Shown: positions 26,751 through 34,853 of the stretch, piece after piece | Numbering within the stretch: position 1 is the first letter of the stretch | How the letters are laid out: every line of letters begins with the position of its first letter | Assembly: GCF_017114915.1 (NCBI RefSeq) | Contig: NZ_JAAUOE010000006.1 | Coordinates: 1 to 64,000, forward strand | Direction of reading: 5' to 3' | DNA from: Pseudomonas frederiksbergensis | GTDB lineage: Bacteria; Pseudomonadota; Gammaproteobacteria; Pseudomonadales; Pseudomonadaceae | DNA: 64,000 nt | Program-made: the position numbers and the translations under genes | Notes under the pieces: model-generated | Told to the model about the DNA's origin: nothing | Seen by the model: only the letters and a program-made list of their open reading frames with translations | Database searches by the model: none

Positions 26751-27144
26751 CGAGCTGCTGGCTCTTGATGGTTTGCTCCAGCGCCTGAGTGCAGCGCTCT
26801 TCGGCCGTGTCGAGTTCCAGTTTCATCTGTTCGATGTCCAGCAGTTGCTGTTCGAGTTGTTCCCGACGCTCGGCGATTTTCGCCAGCATGCTGTGCAATT
26901 GCTTGGTATTCCCGCTGGAGGGGTCATAGAGCTCGATCAGCTCGCGGCATTCGGCCAGAGAAAAACCAATGCGCTTGCCCCGCAGGATCAGCTTCAGGCT
27001 GACCTTGTCACGGGGCGAATAAATGCGTTCCTGGCCACGGCGCTCGGGGCTGAGCAAGCCTTGCTCTTCATAAAAGCGAATGGCCCGTGTGGTGATGTCG
27101 AGCTCGCGGGCGAGGTCGGAAATGCTATAGGTCTGGCTGCTCAT
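26746..27144 (-). CDS. liuR: MerR-family regulator of leucine/isovalerate degradation
   Basis: Regulator of 132 residues. N-terminal MerR helix-turn-helix (YSISDLARELDITTRAIRFY, then EEQGLLSPERRG), followed by a dimerisation coiled coil (MLAKIAERREQLEQQLLDIE) and no metal-binding cysteines in the effector region. A perfect LiuR palindrome precedes it, consistent with autoregulation. It is upstream of liuE in the same orientation. Confidence 0.93.
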   Translation of the reverse strand: MSSQTYSISDLARELDITTRAIRFYEEQGLLSPERRGQERIYSPRDKVSLKLILRGKRIGFSLAECRELIELYDPSSGNTKQLHSMLAKIAERREQLEQQLLDIEQMKLELDTAEERCTQALEQTIKSQQLV

Positions 27145-27186
27145 GGAAGCGCTCGAAAAAGGTCATGGCGCTAAGCTAATGGCAGG

Positions 27187-27202
27187 TTGACGTTTACGTC
27201 AA
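27187..27202. promoter_or_regulatory. LiuR operator 3 (liuR promoter)
   Basis: Palindrome TTGACGTTTACGTCAA, 43 bases before the liuR start. Arms TTGACGT and ACGTCAA are exact complements. Its TTGAC could also overlap a -35 element, in the manner of MerR sites. Confidence 0.85.
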
Positions 27203-27208
27203 GGGGCG

Positions 27209-27272
27209 AAAAGATCGCAGCCTGCGACAGCGCCCACAGGCGTGTAGGGGCTGCCACAGGCTGCGATCTTTT
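27209..27272. repeat. Inverted repeat with AAAAGATCGCAGCCTG arms
   Basis: Perfect 16-bp arms (27209-27224 and 27257-27272) in the gap between liuR and the LysR gene. The same core recurs at 52.0-52.1 kb. It could act as a terminator for the LysR gene, which ends just beyond. Confidence 0.85.
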
Positions 27273-27281
27273 GATCTTTCC

Positions 27282-28217
27282 TCAAACCACCTGTTTATCC
27301 AGTTTCCTCTCATGCGCCGTCACCTGCTGGCACAACTCGATCATCTGCTCGCGCATCCAGCGGTTGGCCGGGTCCTGGTCGGTGCTTTCGTGCCAGTAGA
27401 GGTGGGTTTCCACCGGTGGAACATCGTTGACCGGCAAGTTCACCGAATACAAATCATGGCGACGGGCGAAACGTTCCGGCACGGTCATGACCATGTCGGT
27501 CTGCTGCAACACTTGGGATGCCATCAGGTAATGCTGGGAGCGCAGGGCGATCTTGCGCTGGATGCCCATTTTGCCCAGGGCCAGGTCGACGTAGCCCAGC
27601 CCGCTGCGGCGGCTGGAAATATGGATGTGGGTCAGCGACAGATAATCGTCGAGGGTGAATTTCTCTTTGGTCGCCAGCGGATGGCCCTTGCGCATGGCGC
27701 ACACATAACGGTCTTCCATCAACTTGACGTGACGCACCTGCGGGTCGGTGTTGAGCGGCGCATCCACCGCGAAATCGAGACGTCCGGCCGCCAGTTCCTT
27801 GGTGGTCTCGCGGCGTTTGGACAGAAAGCTTTCGATGATCACTGTCGGCGCCAGGCGGCGCAGGCGTTGGAACAATGGCGGCAGGATCACCGCTTCGGTG
27901 AGGTCGGTCATGCTGATGCGGTAGGTCTTGACCGCCTGCAACGGGTTGAAGATGCGGCTTTCCTGTACCGATACCCGCAGCAGGGAGAGGGCGTTGCGCA
28001 CGGGGCCGATGATGTTCTGCGCCATCGGCGTGGGCACCATGCCCTGGGCGGTGCGCACGAACAGCGGGTCGTTGAAGGTTTCGCGCAGGCGGGCCAGAGC
28101 GTTCGACACCGCCGGTTGAGTAATGCCGACAATCTGCCCGGCGCGGGTCAGGTTGGCTTCGGTGTAGATCGCGTCGAAGACGATGAAAAGGTTGAGGTCG
28201 ACCTTGCTCAGATTCAT
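27282..28217 (-). CDS. LysR-family transcriptional regulator
   Basis: Regulator of 311 residues. N-terminal helix-turn-helix in NLTRAGQIVGITQPAVSNAL (residues about 22-41) and a LysR substrate-binding C-terminal domain. ATG 28217 (M-N-L-S-K-V-D-L-N) is the family-typical start; the in-frame extension to 28271 is not. It is divergent from an acyl-CoA dehydrogenase gene 188 bases away, its likely target. Effector unknown. Confidence 0.9.
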   Translation of the reverse strand: MNLSKVDLNLFIVFDAIYTEANLTRAGQIVGITQPAVSNALARLRETFNDPLFVRTAQGMVPTPMAQNIIGPVRNALSLLRVSVQESRIFNPLQAVKTYRISMTDLTEAVILPPLFQRLRRLAPTVIIESFLSKRRETTKELAAGRLDFAVDAPLNTDPQVRHVKLMEDRYVCAMRKGHPLATKEKFTLDDYLSLTHIHISSRRSGLGYVDLALGKMGIQRKIALRSQHYLMASQVLQQTDMVMTVPERFARRHDLYSVNLPVNDVPPVETHLYWHESTDQDPANRWMREQMIELCQQVTAHERKLDKQVV

Positions 28218-28405
28218 GCGCTGCACTCTTGTTATCAGGGGCGTCTTGATCGGACCCGAGGGCCTTGGCAATCAGCCGATCATATATCGGTGATGAATGT
28301 TAATACACGCCGAGAATAGGTTAGGTAAATTTTCGTAGCTGTTCTAGCATCGATTGCATGACCTGAACAACGCCTCTGAACCCCTGTTAAAAAGGTAGAG
28401 CTGCC

Positions 28406-29635
28406 ATGGATTTCGCTTATTCGCCCAAGGTCCAGGAACTGCGTGAGCGCGTGACTGCGTTCATGGACACCTACGTTTATCCCGCCGAAGCGGTATTCGA
28501 ACGCCAGGTCGCCGAGGGCGATCGCTGGCAGCCGACGGCAATCATGGAAGAACTCAAACTCAAGGCCAAGGCTGAAGGCCTGTGGAATTTGTTTCTGCCT
28601 GAGTCCGAACTCGGTGCCGGCCTGACCAATCTCGAATACGCGCCATTGGCGGAAATCATGGGCCGTTCCTTGCTGGGCCCTGAACCATTCAACTGCTCGG
28701 CGCCCGACACCGGCAATATGGAAGTGCTGGTGCGTTACGCCAACGAAGAACAGAAGCAACGCTGGCTCGAGCCGCTGTTGCGCGGCGAAATCCGCTCGGC
28801 GTTCGCCATGACCGAACCGGACGTGGCCTCGTCCGACGCCACCAACATGGCCGCCCGTGCCGTGCGCGACGGCGATGAGTGGGTGATCAATGGCAAGAAA
28901 TGGTGGACTTCAGGGGCCTGCGATCCGCGCTGCAAGATCCTGATCTTCATGGGCCTGAGCAACCCGGATGCGCCGCGCCATGCGCAGCACTCGATGATTC
29001 TGGTGCCGGTGGATACCCCGGGCGTGAAGATTGTGCGGCCGCTGCCGGTGTTCGGTTACGACGACGCGCCTCACGGCCACGCCGAAGTGCTGTTCGAAAA
29101 CGTTCGGGTGCCGTACGAAAACGTCCTGTTGGGCGAAGGACGCGGCTTCGAAATCGCCCAGGGGCGCCTCGGCCCGGGACGGATTCACCACTGCATGCGT
29201 TCGATCGGCATGGCTGAGCGTGCGCTGGAGCTGATGTGCAAACGGGCGGTCAACCGCACCGCGTTCGGTAAACCCTTGGCGCGCCTGGGCGGTAACATCG
29301 ATAAAATCGCCGATTCGCGGATGGAGATCGACATGGCGCGCCTGCTGACATTGAAAGCGGCGTACATGATGGACACCGTCGGCAACAAAGTGGCGAAGAG
29401 CGAGATCGCGCAGATCAAAGTCGTCGCGCCGAACGTGGCGTTGCGGGTGATCGACCGGGCGATCCAGATCCATGGTGGGGCAGGGGTGTCCAACGATTTT
29501 CCGCTGGCCTACATGTATGCCATGCAACGCACCCTGCGCCTGGCCGATGGCCCGGACGAAGTGCACCGCGCGGCGATCGGCAAGTTCGAGATCGGCAAAT
29601 ATGTGCCTAAAGAAATGATGCGTAGCGGGCACTGA
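28406..29635 (+). CDS. Acyl-CoA dehydrogenase (ACAD10/11-like)
   Basis: FAD acyl-CoA dehydrogenase of 409 residues. Motifs: [58 protein letters not shown], and the C-terminal [19 protein letters not shown]. The overall pattern fits the large group resembling ACAD10/11 rather than the liu enzyme. AGGTAGAGCTGCC precedes the ATG. Probably controlled by the divergent LysR gene. Chain-length preference not determinable. Confidence 0.9.
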   Translation: MDFAYSPKVQELRERVTAFMDTYVYPAEAVFERQVAEGDRWQPTAIMEELKLKAKAEGLWNLFLPESELGAGLTNLEYAPLAEIMGRSLLGPEPFNCSAPDTGNMEVLVRYANEEQKQRWLEPLLRGEIRSAFAMTEPDVASSDATNMAARAVRDGDEWVINGKKWWTSGACDPRCKILIFMGLSNPDAPRHAQHSMILVPVDTPGVKIVRPLPVFGYDDAPHGHAEVLFENVRVPYENVLLGEGRGFEIAQGRLGPGRIHHCMRSIGMAERALELMCKRAVNRTAFGKPLARLGGNIDKIADSRMEIDMARLLTLKAAYMMDTVGNKVAKSEIAQIKVVAPNVALRVIDRAIQIHGGAGVSNDFPLAYMYAMQRTLRLADGPDEVHRAAIGKFEIGKYVPKEMMRSGH

Positions 29636-29639
29636 GACC

Positions 29640-29771
29640 TGTGGCGAGGGGGCTTGCCCCCGTTGGACCGCGAAGCGGGCCTAAAACCGGCCACCGCATT
29701 TTTCCTGGAAAGACGCGGTGTACAATTTACGACTGCTTCGCAGCCGAACGGGGGCAAGCCCCCTCGCCACA
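29640..29771. repeat. REP doublet (GTGGCGAGGGGGCTTGCC type)
   Basis: Inverted 25-bp arms at 29640-29664 and 29747-29771, separated by about 80 bases. It lies between the convergent acyl-CoA dehydrogenase and the OmpA-fusion gene. This core differs from the GTAGGAGC family elsewhere in the window. Confidence 0.88.
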
Positions 29772-29806
29772 GTAAGCCCCCCAAGCCACATTGTTCGGTG
29801 TTCACT

Positions 29807-31147
29807 TCAATACACCCAAACCTCAACCCGCCGATTCTTGATCCGCCCCTCATCCCCGCTGTTGGCTGCCACCGGCATCTCGGCGCCGAAACCGCGAATC
29901 TCGCGAAACACCACGCCGCTTTTCACCAGTTCTCGCCGCACCGCCATGGCCCGCAGTTTCGACAGCAGGTCGGCCCGCGCCGGGTCGCTCTTGGCATCGC
30001 CAAACCCCACCAGCGTTACCTGCCGATTGGTTTTGTCGTGCTGCTTTATATAGTCGAGCACCCGTGACAAGTCCTGCCGGGCCTTGTTGTCCAGCGTTGC
30101 GCTGCCTTCTTCGAAACGGAAATTCACCGTCAGCCGCTGGGCATGCCGACTGAGTGCCTGATAACCCTCGGGCATCAGCGCATTCGGCGTGACAGCCATG
30201 GCCTGAACGGTCTGCGCGATAAAACCATTGGCCGCGACAATCGCCTGGCCTTTGCTGCTTTGGGCAAACTTCACCAAGGCCTTGGCCCAGGGGTTTTTCC
30301 CATTCGGCGGCAGGTAAAAGAACAACCGACGGGACAGCGGGTAATCTTCCGTCGCGATCAGGCTATTAAGTGGCAGCATGGCCTGGGAGTCGCCATCGAC
30401 AATGGCCACGGCTTTGGCCCGGCGCACATAAGGCAAGCCGATGACGCCGATGGCTTGCGGGTCCAGACTGACCGCATCAGACAATTGCTCGCTGGATTCG
30501 AAGCGTTTCGCATTGCCACTCAGACTTTTCCCACGCGGGCTGAGGACCAGTTCCTTGAACGTGTCGTAGGTGCCCGATTGATCATCCCGCGCATAGAGAT
30601 GAATCGTCCCACCGGTGCCGCCGAGTTCTTCCCAGGTTTTCGTTTCGCCGCTGAAAATTCGCGCCAGTTGTTCGGTGTCGAGTTGCTTCAGCGAGTTGCG
30701 CGGATGAAGGATGATGGCCAGCCCATCGATGGCGATGACTTGCTCGGCAATCGGGCTTTTCAGATTGCCCAGCGGTTCCAGATCCAGCCGTTCGCTGTCC
30801 TTGATTGGTCGTGATGAGGCCGCGAGATCGGCAGCGGTGTTTTTCAGGGCTTTGAACCCGGTGCTGGAACCGTGGGCGGCGACCTCCACTTCCACCCGGC
30901 GGCCTTGGGCAGTTTCGCCAACGATGCGTTGTTCGTTGGCTTTGTCCGGAGCTTCGCGGTGAACCTTGAGCAGGCCCTGTTCATGCATCAACCCCTCGAC
31001 CAGCGCCGGGCCCAATGCCGCGCCAATGGTGTTGGAACCCTGGATGCGCAGCACCGGGCCACGTTCGGGCGTCGGCAACTCGACGGCCGACACCGTCAAC
31101 GGCAGCACGGCGCCGAGCAGCCACAGAAACAACACGCGCAGGGTCAT
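29807..31147 (-). CDS. Phosphate-binding-protein-like domain fused to OmpA peptidoglycan-binding domain
   Basis: Envelope protein of 446 residues. Signal peptide MTLRVLFLWLLGAVLPLTVS, then a PstS-like domain with IQGSNTIGAALGPALVEG, TAADLAASSRPI and ARDDQSGTYDTFKELVLSP (residues about 30-310). An OmpA-like C-terminus follows from about residue 330, with NFRFEEGSATLDNKARQDL, VTLVGFGDAKSD and NRRVEVWVY. The binding-domain residues that contact phosphate in PstS (SGT, SR) are present, but no transport genes are nearby. It would be tethered to peptidoglycan; the ligand is not established. Confidence 0.85.
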   Translation of the reverse strand: MTLRVLFLWLLGAVLPLTVSAVELPTPERGPVLRIQGSNTIGAALGPALVEGLMHEQGLLKVHREAPDKANEQRIVGETAQGRRVEVEVAAHGSSTGFKALKNTAADLAASSRPIKDSERLDLEPLGNLKSPIAEQVIAIDGLAIILHPRNSLKQLDTEQLARIFSGETKTWEELGGTGGTIHLYARDDQSGTYDTFKELVLSPRGKSLSGNAKRFESSEQLSDAVSLDPQAIGVIGLPYVRRAKAVAIVDGDSQAMLPLNSLIATEDYPLSRRLFFYLPPNGKNPWAKALVKFAQSSKGQAIVAANGFIAQTVQAMAVTPNALMPEGYQALSRHAQRLTVNFRFEEGSATLDNKARQDLSRVLDYIKQHDKTNRQVTLVGFGDAKSDPARADLLSKLRAMAVRRELVKSGVVFREIRGFGAEMPVAANSGDEGRIKNRRVEVWVY

Positions 31148-31215
31148 GCCGGCACCTTATAAGCCAAAGAAAGTGCCGGGAGAATAAGTCAGTAAGGTTT
31201 CTGAACGATGACAGT

Positions 31216-31374
31216 GATCGTTCCCACGCGCAGCAAAGGAACGCCGCCGGGGACGCTCCGCGTTCTGCAGTTGAATGTGACGCAGAGCGTCACGGGATGC
31301 ATTCCCACGCGGAGCGTGGGAACGATCAGCGAGCGTCACGGGATGCGTTCCGTTGCTGCGCGTGGGAACGATCA
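31216..31374. repeat. Palindromic repeat cluster (GATCGTTCCCACGC family, copy C)
   Basis: Several inverted units with ends GATCGTTCCCACGC and GCGTGGGAACGATC and internal ACGCAGAGCGTCACGGGATG. It fills the gap between the OmpA-fusion and xthA genes and is related to the 111-bp copies at 38.6 and 43.3 kb. Confidence 0.85.
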
Positions 31375-31376
31375 GA

Positions 31377-32189
31377 TCAGCTCAATTCAAGCCAGATCGG
31401 CGCATGGTCGGAGGGCTTTTCCATCCCGCGCAGTTCGTAATCCACGCCGGCATCCTTCACTCGCGGCAACAACCCCTGGGATGCCAGGATCAGGTCAATC
31501 CGCAGCCCGCGCTTGGGCTCATCTTCAAAACCGCGGCTGCGGTAGTCGAACCAGCTGAAACGGTCGGCAACGTCCGGGTTCAGGTGGCGGAAGCTGTCCA
31601 CCAGGCCCCAGTTTTTCAGGCGGGCCATCCATTCGCGTTCTTCGGGCAGGAAGCTGCATTTGCCGGTTTTCAGCCAGCGTTTCATGTTGTCCGGGCCTAT
31701 GCCGATGTCACAGTCTTCCGGGGAAATGTTCACATCGCCCATCACCACAATCGGCTGGTCGTTGCTGAACTGGCCTTCCAGCAACTGCTGCAAATCGCTG
31801 TAGAAACGTTCTTTGGCGGGGAACTTGGTGGGGTGATCGCGGCTTTCGCCTTGTGGGAAATAGCCGTTCATGATGGTCACCGGTACGCCATTGGCGTCGG
31901 CGAATGTGCCCCAGATGAAGCGCCGCTGAGCGTCTTCTTCGTCAGTGGCGAAACCTTTGTGCAGCACAATCGGCTCCTGACGCGAGAGCAGGGCCACGCC
32001 GTAGTGACTCTTTTGCCCGTGGAAATACACGTGATAACCCAGCGCCTGAACCTCGGCCAGGGGAAACTGGTCGTCGTGGACCTTGGTTTCCTGCAACCCG
32101 ATCACGTCCGGTTGATGCTTTTCGATCAGCGCCGCCAGCTGATGCGGGCGAGCGCGCAGCCCGTTGATGTTGAAGGAGACGATCTTCAT
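31377..32189 (-). CDS. xthA: Exodeoxyribonuclease III
   Basis: Apurinic endonuclease and 3'-5' exonuclease of 270 residues, used in base-excision repair. Family motifs in order: [95 protein letters not shown] and [10 protein letters not shown], which hold the metal and catalytic residues. ATG 32189 begins the conserved N-terminus; the in-frame extension to 32279 is not conserved. Confidence 0.96.
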   Translation of the reverse strand: MKIVSFNINGLRARPHQLAALIEKHQPDVIGLQETKVHDDQFPLAEVQALGYHVYFHGQKSHYGVALLSRQEPIVLHKGFATDEEDAQRRFIWGTFADANGVPVTIMNGYFPQGESRDHPTKFPAKERFYSDLQQLLEGQFSNDQPIVVMGDVNISPEDCDIGIGPDNMKRWLKTGKCSFLPEEREWMARLKNWGLVDSFRHLNPDVADRFSWFDYRSRGFEDEPKRGLRIDLILASQGLLPRVKDAGVDYELRGMEKPSDHAPIWLELS

Positions 32190-32261
32190 GGTCGGCAGTC
32201 CTGGCAAAAATGCGATGCTAGCTGACATGTAGGAATGGGGCCAGAGATGTGTTGGCAGATA

Positions 32262-32294
32262 GGGCCTCTTCGCGGGCAAGCCCGCTCCTACAGT
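32262..32294. repeat. Single REP unit
   Basis: GCCTCTTCGCGGGCAAGCCC followed by GCTCCTACAG, one unpaired GTAGGAGC-family unit in the xthA/GNAT divergent gap. Confidence 0.6.
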
Positions 32295-32409
32295 CGATGA
32301 AGATCCTGGCTTGGTCTATACCTGTCTGGGGAACTGTGAAGCCACCCAAAGGCTCGTACCCAATAAGAGCACAGCACATCTGAGCTGTGCCCCAGGGAGA
32401 TCTGCCGTT

Positions 32410-33060
32410 ATGCCCGAAACCTCGACCTCCAACGCCGATATTCACATGCTCGACAGCGGCTATTCCAGCGAAGCACGTTCCCTGTTGTACCAGGCGTACC
32501 GCCACGAGCCGACGTTCGGCTACTTGTTCGAAGCCGAACGCCCCGGTTACGAACAGCGAGTCCGGGCAACGGTGCGCGAACTGGTCAAGCAGCACTTTTT
32601 GCAGGATTTGCCAGCCATCGGCCTGCTGGTGAATGACCGCTTGATCGGCATCGCCCTGATCGCACCGCCGCAGCGCCGTCTGGGCATCACCGAAAGCTGG
32701 GCCTGGCGCCTGCGGATGGTGCTCAGCACCGGGTTTCGCTGTACCCGGCGCTACCTCGACTACCACGCCGCCGTGATGGCCTGCGTGCCGTCCGATTCGG
32801 TGCACATCCTGCCGTTGCTGGGAGTTCACCCGCAATTTCAGGGCAAGCACTTTGGCGAACAATTGCTGCAAGCGGTGCACAATTGGTGCGCGGTCGATGA
32901 GCACTCTCAGGGCGTGATCCTCGACACGGGGAATCCTCGCTATCTGGAGTTCTATAAACGTCAGGGCTATGAGGAAATCGGCGAAGTGGCTGTAGGACCG
33001 ATTCGAGAGCACGTGTTTTTTCACGCCAACCCGCAGGTGTTACAAACCGCAACGGCATAA
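32410..33060 (+). CDS. GNAT-family N-acetyltransferase
   Basis: Acetyltransferase-fold protein of 216 residues. The acetyl-CoA loop is seen at PLLGVHPQFQGKHFGEQLL, and a C-terminal GNAT strand/helix at DTGNPRYLEFYKRQGYEE. Substrate unknown. ATG 32410 begins a hydrophilic N-terminus; an in-frame extension upstream to 32311 is less likely. It is divergent from xthA and 65 bases before tamA. Confidence 0.8.
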   Translation: MPETSTSNADIHMLDSGYSSEARSLLYQAYRHEPTFGYLFEAERPGYEQRVRATVRELVKQHFLQDLPAIGLLVNDRLIGIALIAPPQRRLGITESWAWRLRMVLSTGFRCTRRYLDYHAAVMACVPSDSVHILPLLGVHPQFQGKHFGEQLLQAVHNWCAVDEHSQGVILDTGNPRYLEFYKRQGYEEIGEVAVGPIREHVFFHANPQVLQTATA

Positions 33061-33125
33061 CCCTAGAACTTTCGCGGCAGGTCAGGCTCTATCAGGCTCC
33101 CAAGCTCGTGATAGCATCCGCGCCT

Positions 33126-34853
33126 ATGAATGTTCCAGGAAGAATGACCAGCGGCCTGCTGATACTGTTATCCAGCTGCACGGCGCTGGCGCAAAGTGAA
33201 TTGGATGTGCGGATCAAACCGTCCAACGATGAACTGAAAGCCAATATAGAAGGCTATATCGGTAGCCTCGGCGATCGCGATGAAGAAGCCCTGCTGCGCT
33301 TCAGTCGCGGTGCCGAAGAACAGGCGCGCAAGGCCGCCCAGGCCTTGGGTTATTACCAGCCGCTAATCGACAGCGATGTGAAGGGCGGCAAGACGCCGCG
33401 CCTGGTGCTGAACATCGATCCCGGCGAGCCGATTCATTTGCGCAACGTCACGGTACGCGTCGACGGTCCTGCGGCCTCGCTCAAATCCTTTCGTGTGCCC
33501 AAAGGCGACCTGCTCAAACCCGGTGCGGTGCTTAATCATGGTCATTATGAAGACGCCAAGCGGGTGATTCAGAACCAGGCCTCGCGCTTCGGCTTTTTCA
33601 GTGGGCGCTTCACCCGTCAGAAGCTGTTGGTGGACCCGCGAGCGGGCGTCGCCGACATCGAATTGATCTACGACAGTGGCCCGCGCTATGCGCTGGGCAA
33701 AGTCAGTTTCGAAGGCGACACGCCGTTCGACGAAGACCTGCTGCAACGCATGGTGCCGTTCAAGGCCGGTACGCCCTATGACTCCGAACTGATCGCCGAA
33801 CTCAATCAGGCGCTGCAATCGAGCGGCTATTTCGAAGGCGTGCGCGTCGACGCGGCGCCGACCGCGTCCAAGGACGACGTGATTCCGGTGGCGGTCAAAC
33901 TCGATACCCGAAAGCCACGAACCATGGGCCTTGGTCTGGGGTTTTCCACCGACGTCGGTCCTCGGGCCAAAGCCAACTGGACCCGCCATTGGGTCAATCC
34001 CCAAGGGCACAGCTATGGCTGGGAGGCCGAGGTTTCGGCGCCCCGGCAGAACGTCGGGCTGTTTTACGACATTCCGCTGGACCCACCGCTCACCGACAAG
34101 CTGCGTTTTGCCGGTGGTTATCAGAATGAAGAAATCGCCGGCACTGACACCCTCAGCAAGCTGCTGACCCTCGGCCCCGAGTGGCACAGCAAGTTGCCCA
34201 GCGGCTGGCAGCGGGTGGTGTCGCTCAAGTGGCAACACGAGGAATACACACTCGGCGACGACTCGGGGCTCAGCACCTTGCTGATGCCCGGCGTGAGCTA
34301 CTCGTACCTCAAAAGCGACAACCGCATCGACCCGCACAATGGCTATCGCCTGCAATTCGATACCAAAGTCGCCAAGGAAGGATTGGGTTCGGACACCAAT
34401 CTGGTCTATGGCACGGCACTGGTCAAAGGCCTGACCACGGTCTTCGACAAACACCGCTTGCTTGGTCGGGTGCAGGTCGGCGGCAGCGCCACCAATGGCT
34501 ACAAATCGGTTCCGCCGTCCTTGCGCTTTTTCGCCGGTGGCGATCAGAGCGTGCGCGGTTACGACTACCAGAGCCTGTCCCCGGAGAACTCCGATGGCGA
34601 CCGTATCGGTGGCCGCTACATGGTGGCCGGCAGCGTCGAGTATCAATACTCCGTCGCCGAAAAATGGCGGGTCGCAACCTTCATCGACCAGGGCAACTCC
34701 TTCAACACACTCGAATTGCCGAACCTGAAGACCGGTGTCGGTATCGGCGTACGCTGGGTCTCGCCCGTGGGGCCGATTCGTCTCGACCTGGCTCACGCGA
34801 TGGACGACGACGGCGGCATTCGACTGCACTTTTCCATGGGGCCTGAGCTGTGA
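33126..34853 (+). CDS. tamA: Translocation and assembly module outer-membrane protein TamA
   Basis: Omp85-family outer-membrane protein of 575 residues, partner of TamB in placing certain outer-membrane proteins. Signal peptide (SGLLILLSSCTALA, cleaved near SELDV), three POTRA-type repeats over residues about 25-260 (for example GKVSFEGDTPFDEDLLQRM), then a beta-barrel containing the conserved RFFAGGDQSVRGYDYQSL loop and ending with GPIRLDLAHAMDD and FSMGPEL. ATG 33126 was chosen over an in-frame start at 33108. tamB overlaps by 4 bases. Confidence 0.94.
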   Translation: MNVPGRMTSGLLILLSSCTALAQSELDVRIKPSNDELKANIEGYIGSLGDRDEEALLRFSRGAEEQARKAAQALGYYQPLIDSDVKGGKTPRLVLNIDPGEPIHLRNVTVRVDGPAASLKSFRVPKGDLLKPGAVLNHGHYEDAKRVIQNQASRFGFFSGRFTRQKLLVDPRAGVADIELIYDSGPRYALGKVSFEGDTPFDEDLLQRMVPFKAGTPYDSELIAELNQALQSSGYFEGVRVDAAPTASKDDVIPVAVKLDTRKPRTMGLGLGFSTDVGPRAKANWTRHWVNPQGHSYGWEAEVSAPRQNVGLFYDIPLDPPLTDKLRFAGGYQNEEIAGTDTLSKLLTLGPEWHSKLPSGWQRVVSLKWQHEEYTLGDDSGLSTLLMPGVSYSYLKSDNRIDPHNGYRLQFDTKVAKEGLGSDTNLVYGTALVKGLTTVFDKHRLLGRVQVGGSATNGYKSVPPSLRFFAGGDQSVRGYDYQSLSPENSDGDRIGGRYMVAGSVEYQYSVAEKWRVATFIDQGNSFNTLELPNLKTGVGIGVRWVSPVGPIRLDLAHAMDDDGGIRLHFSMGPEL

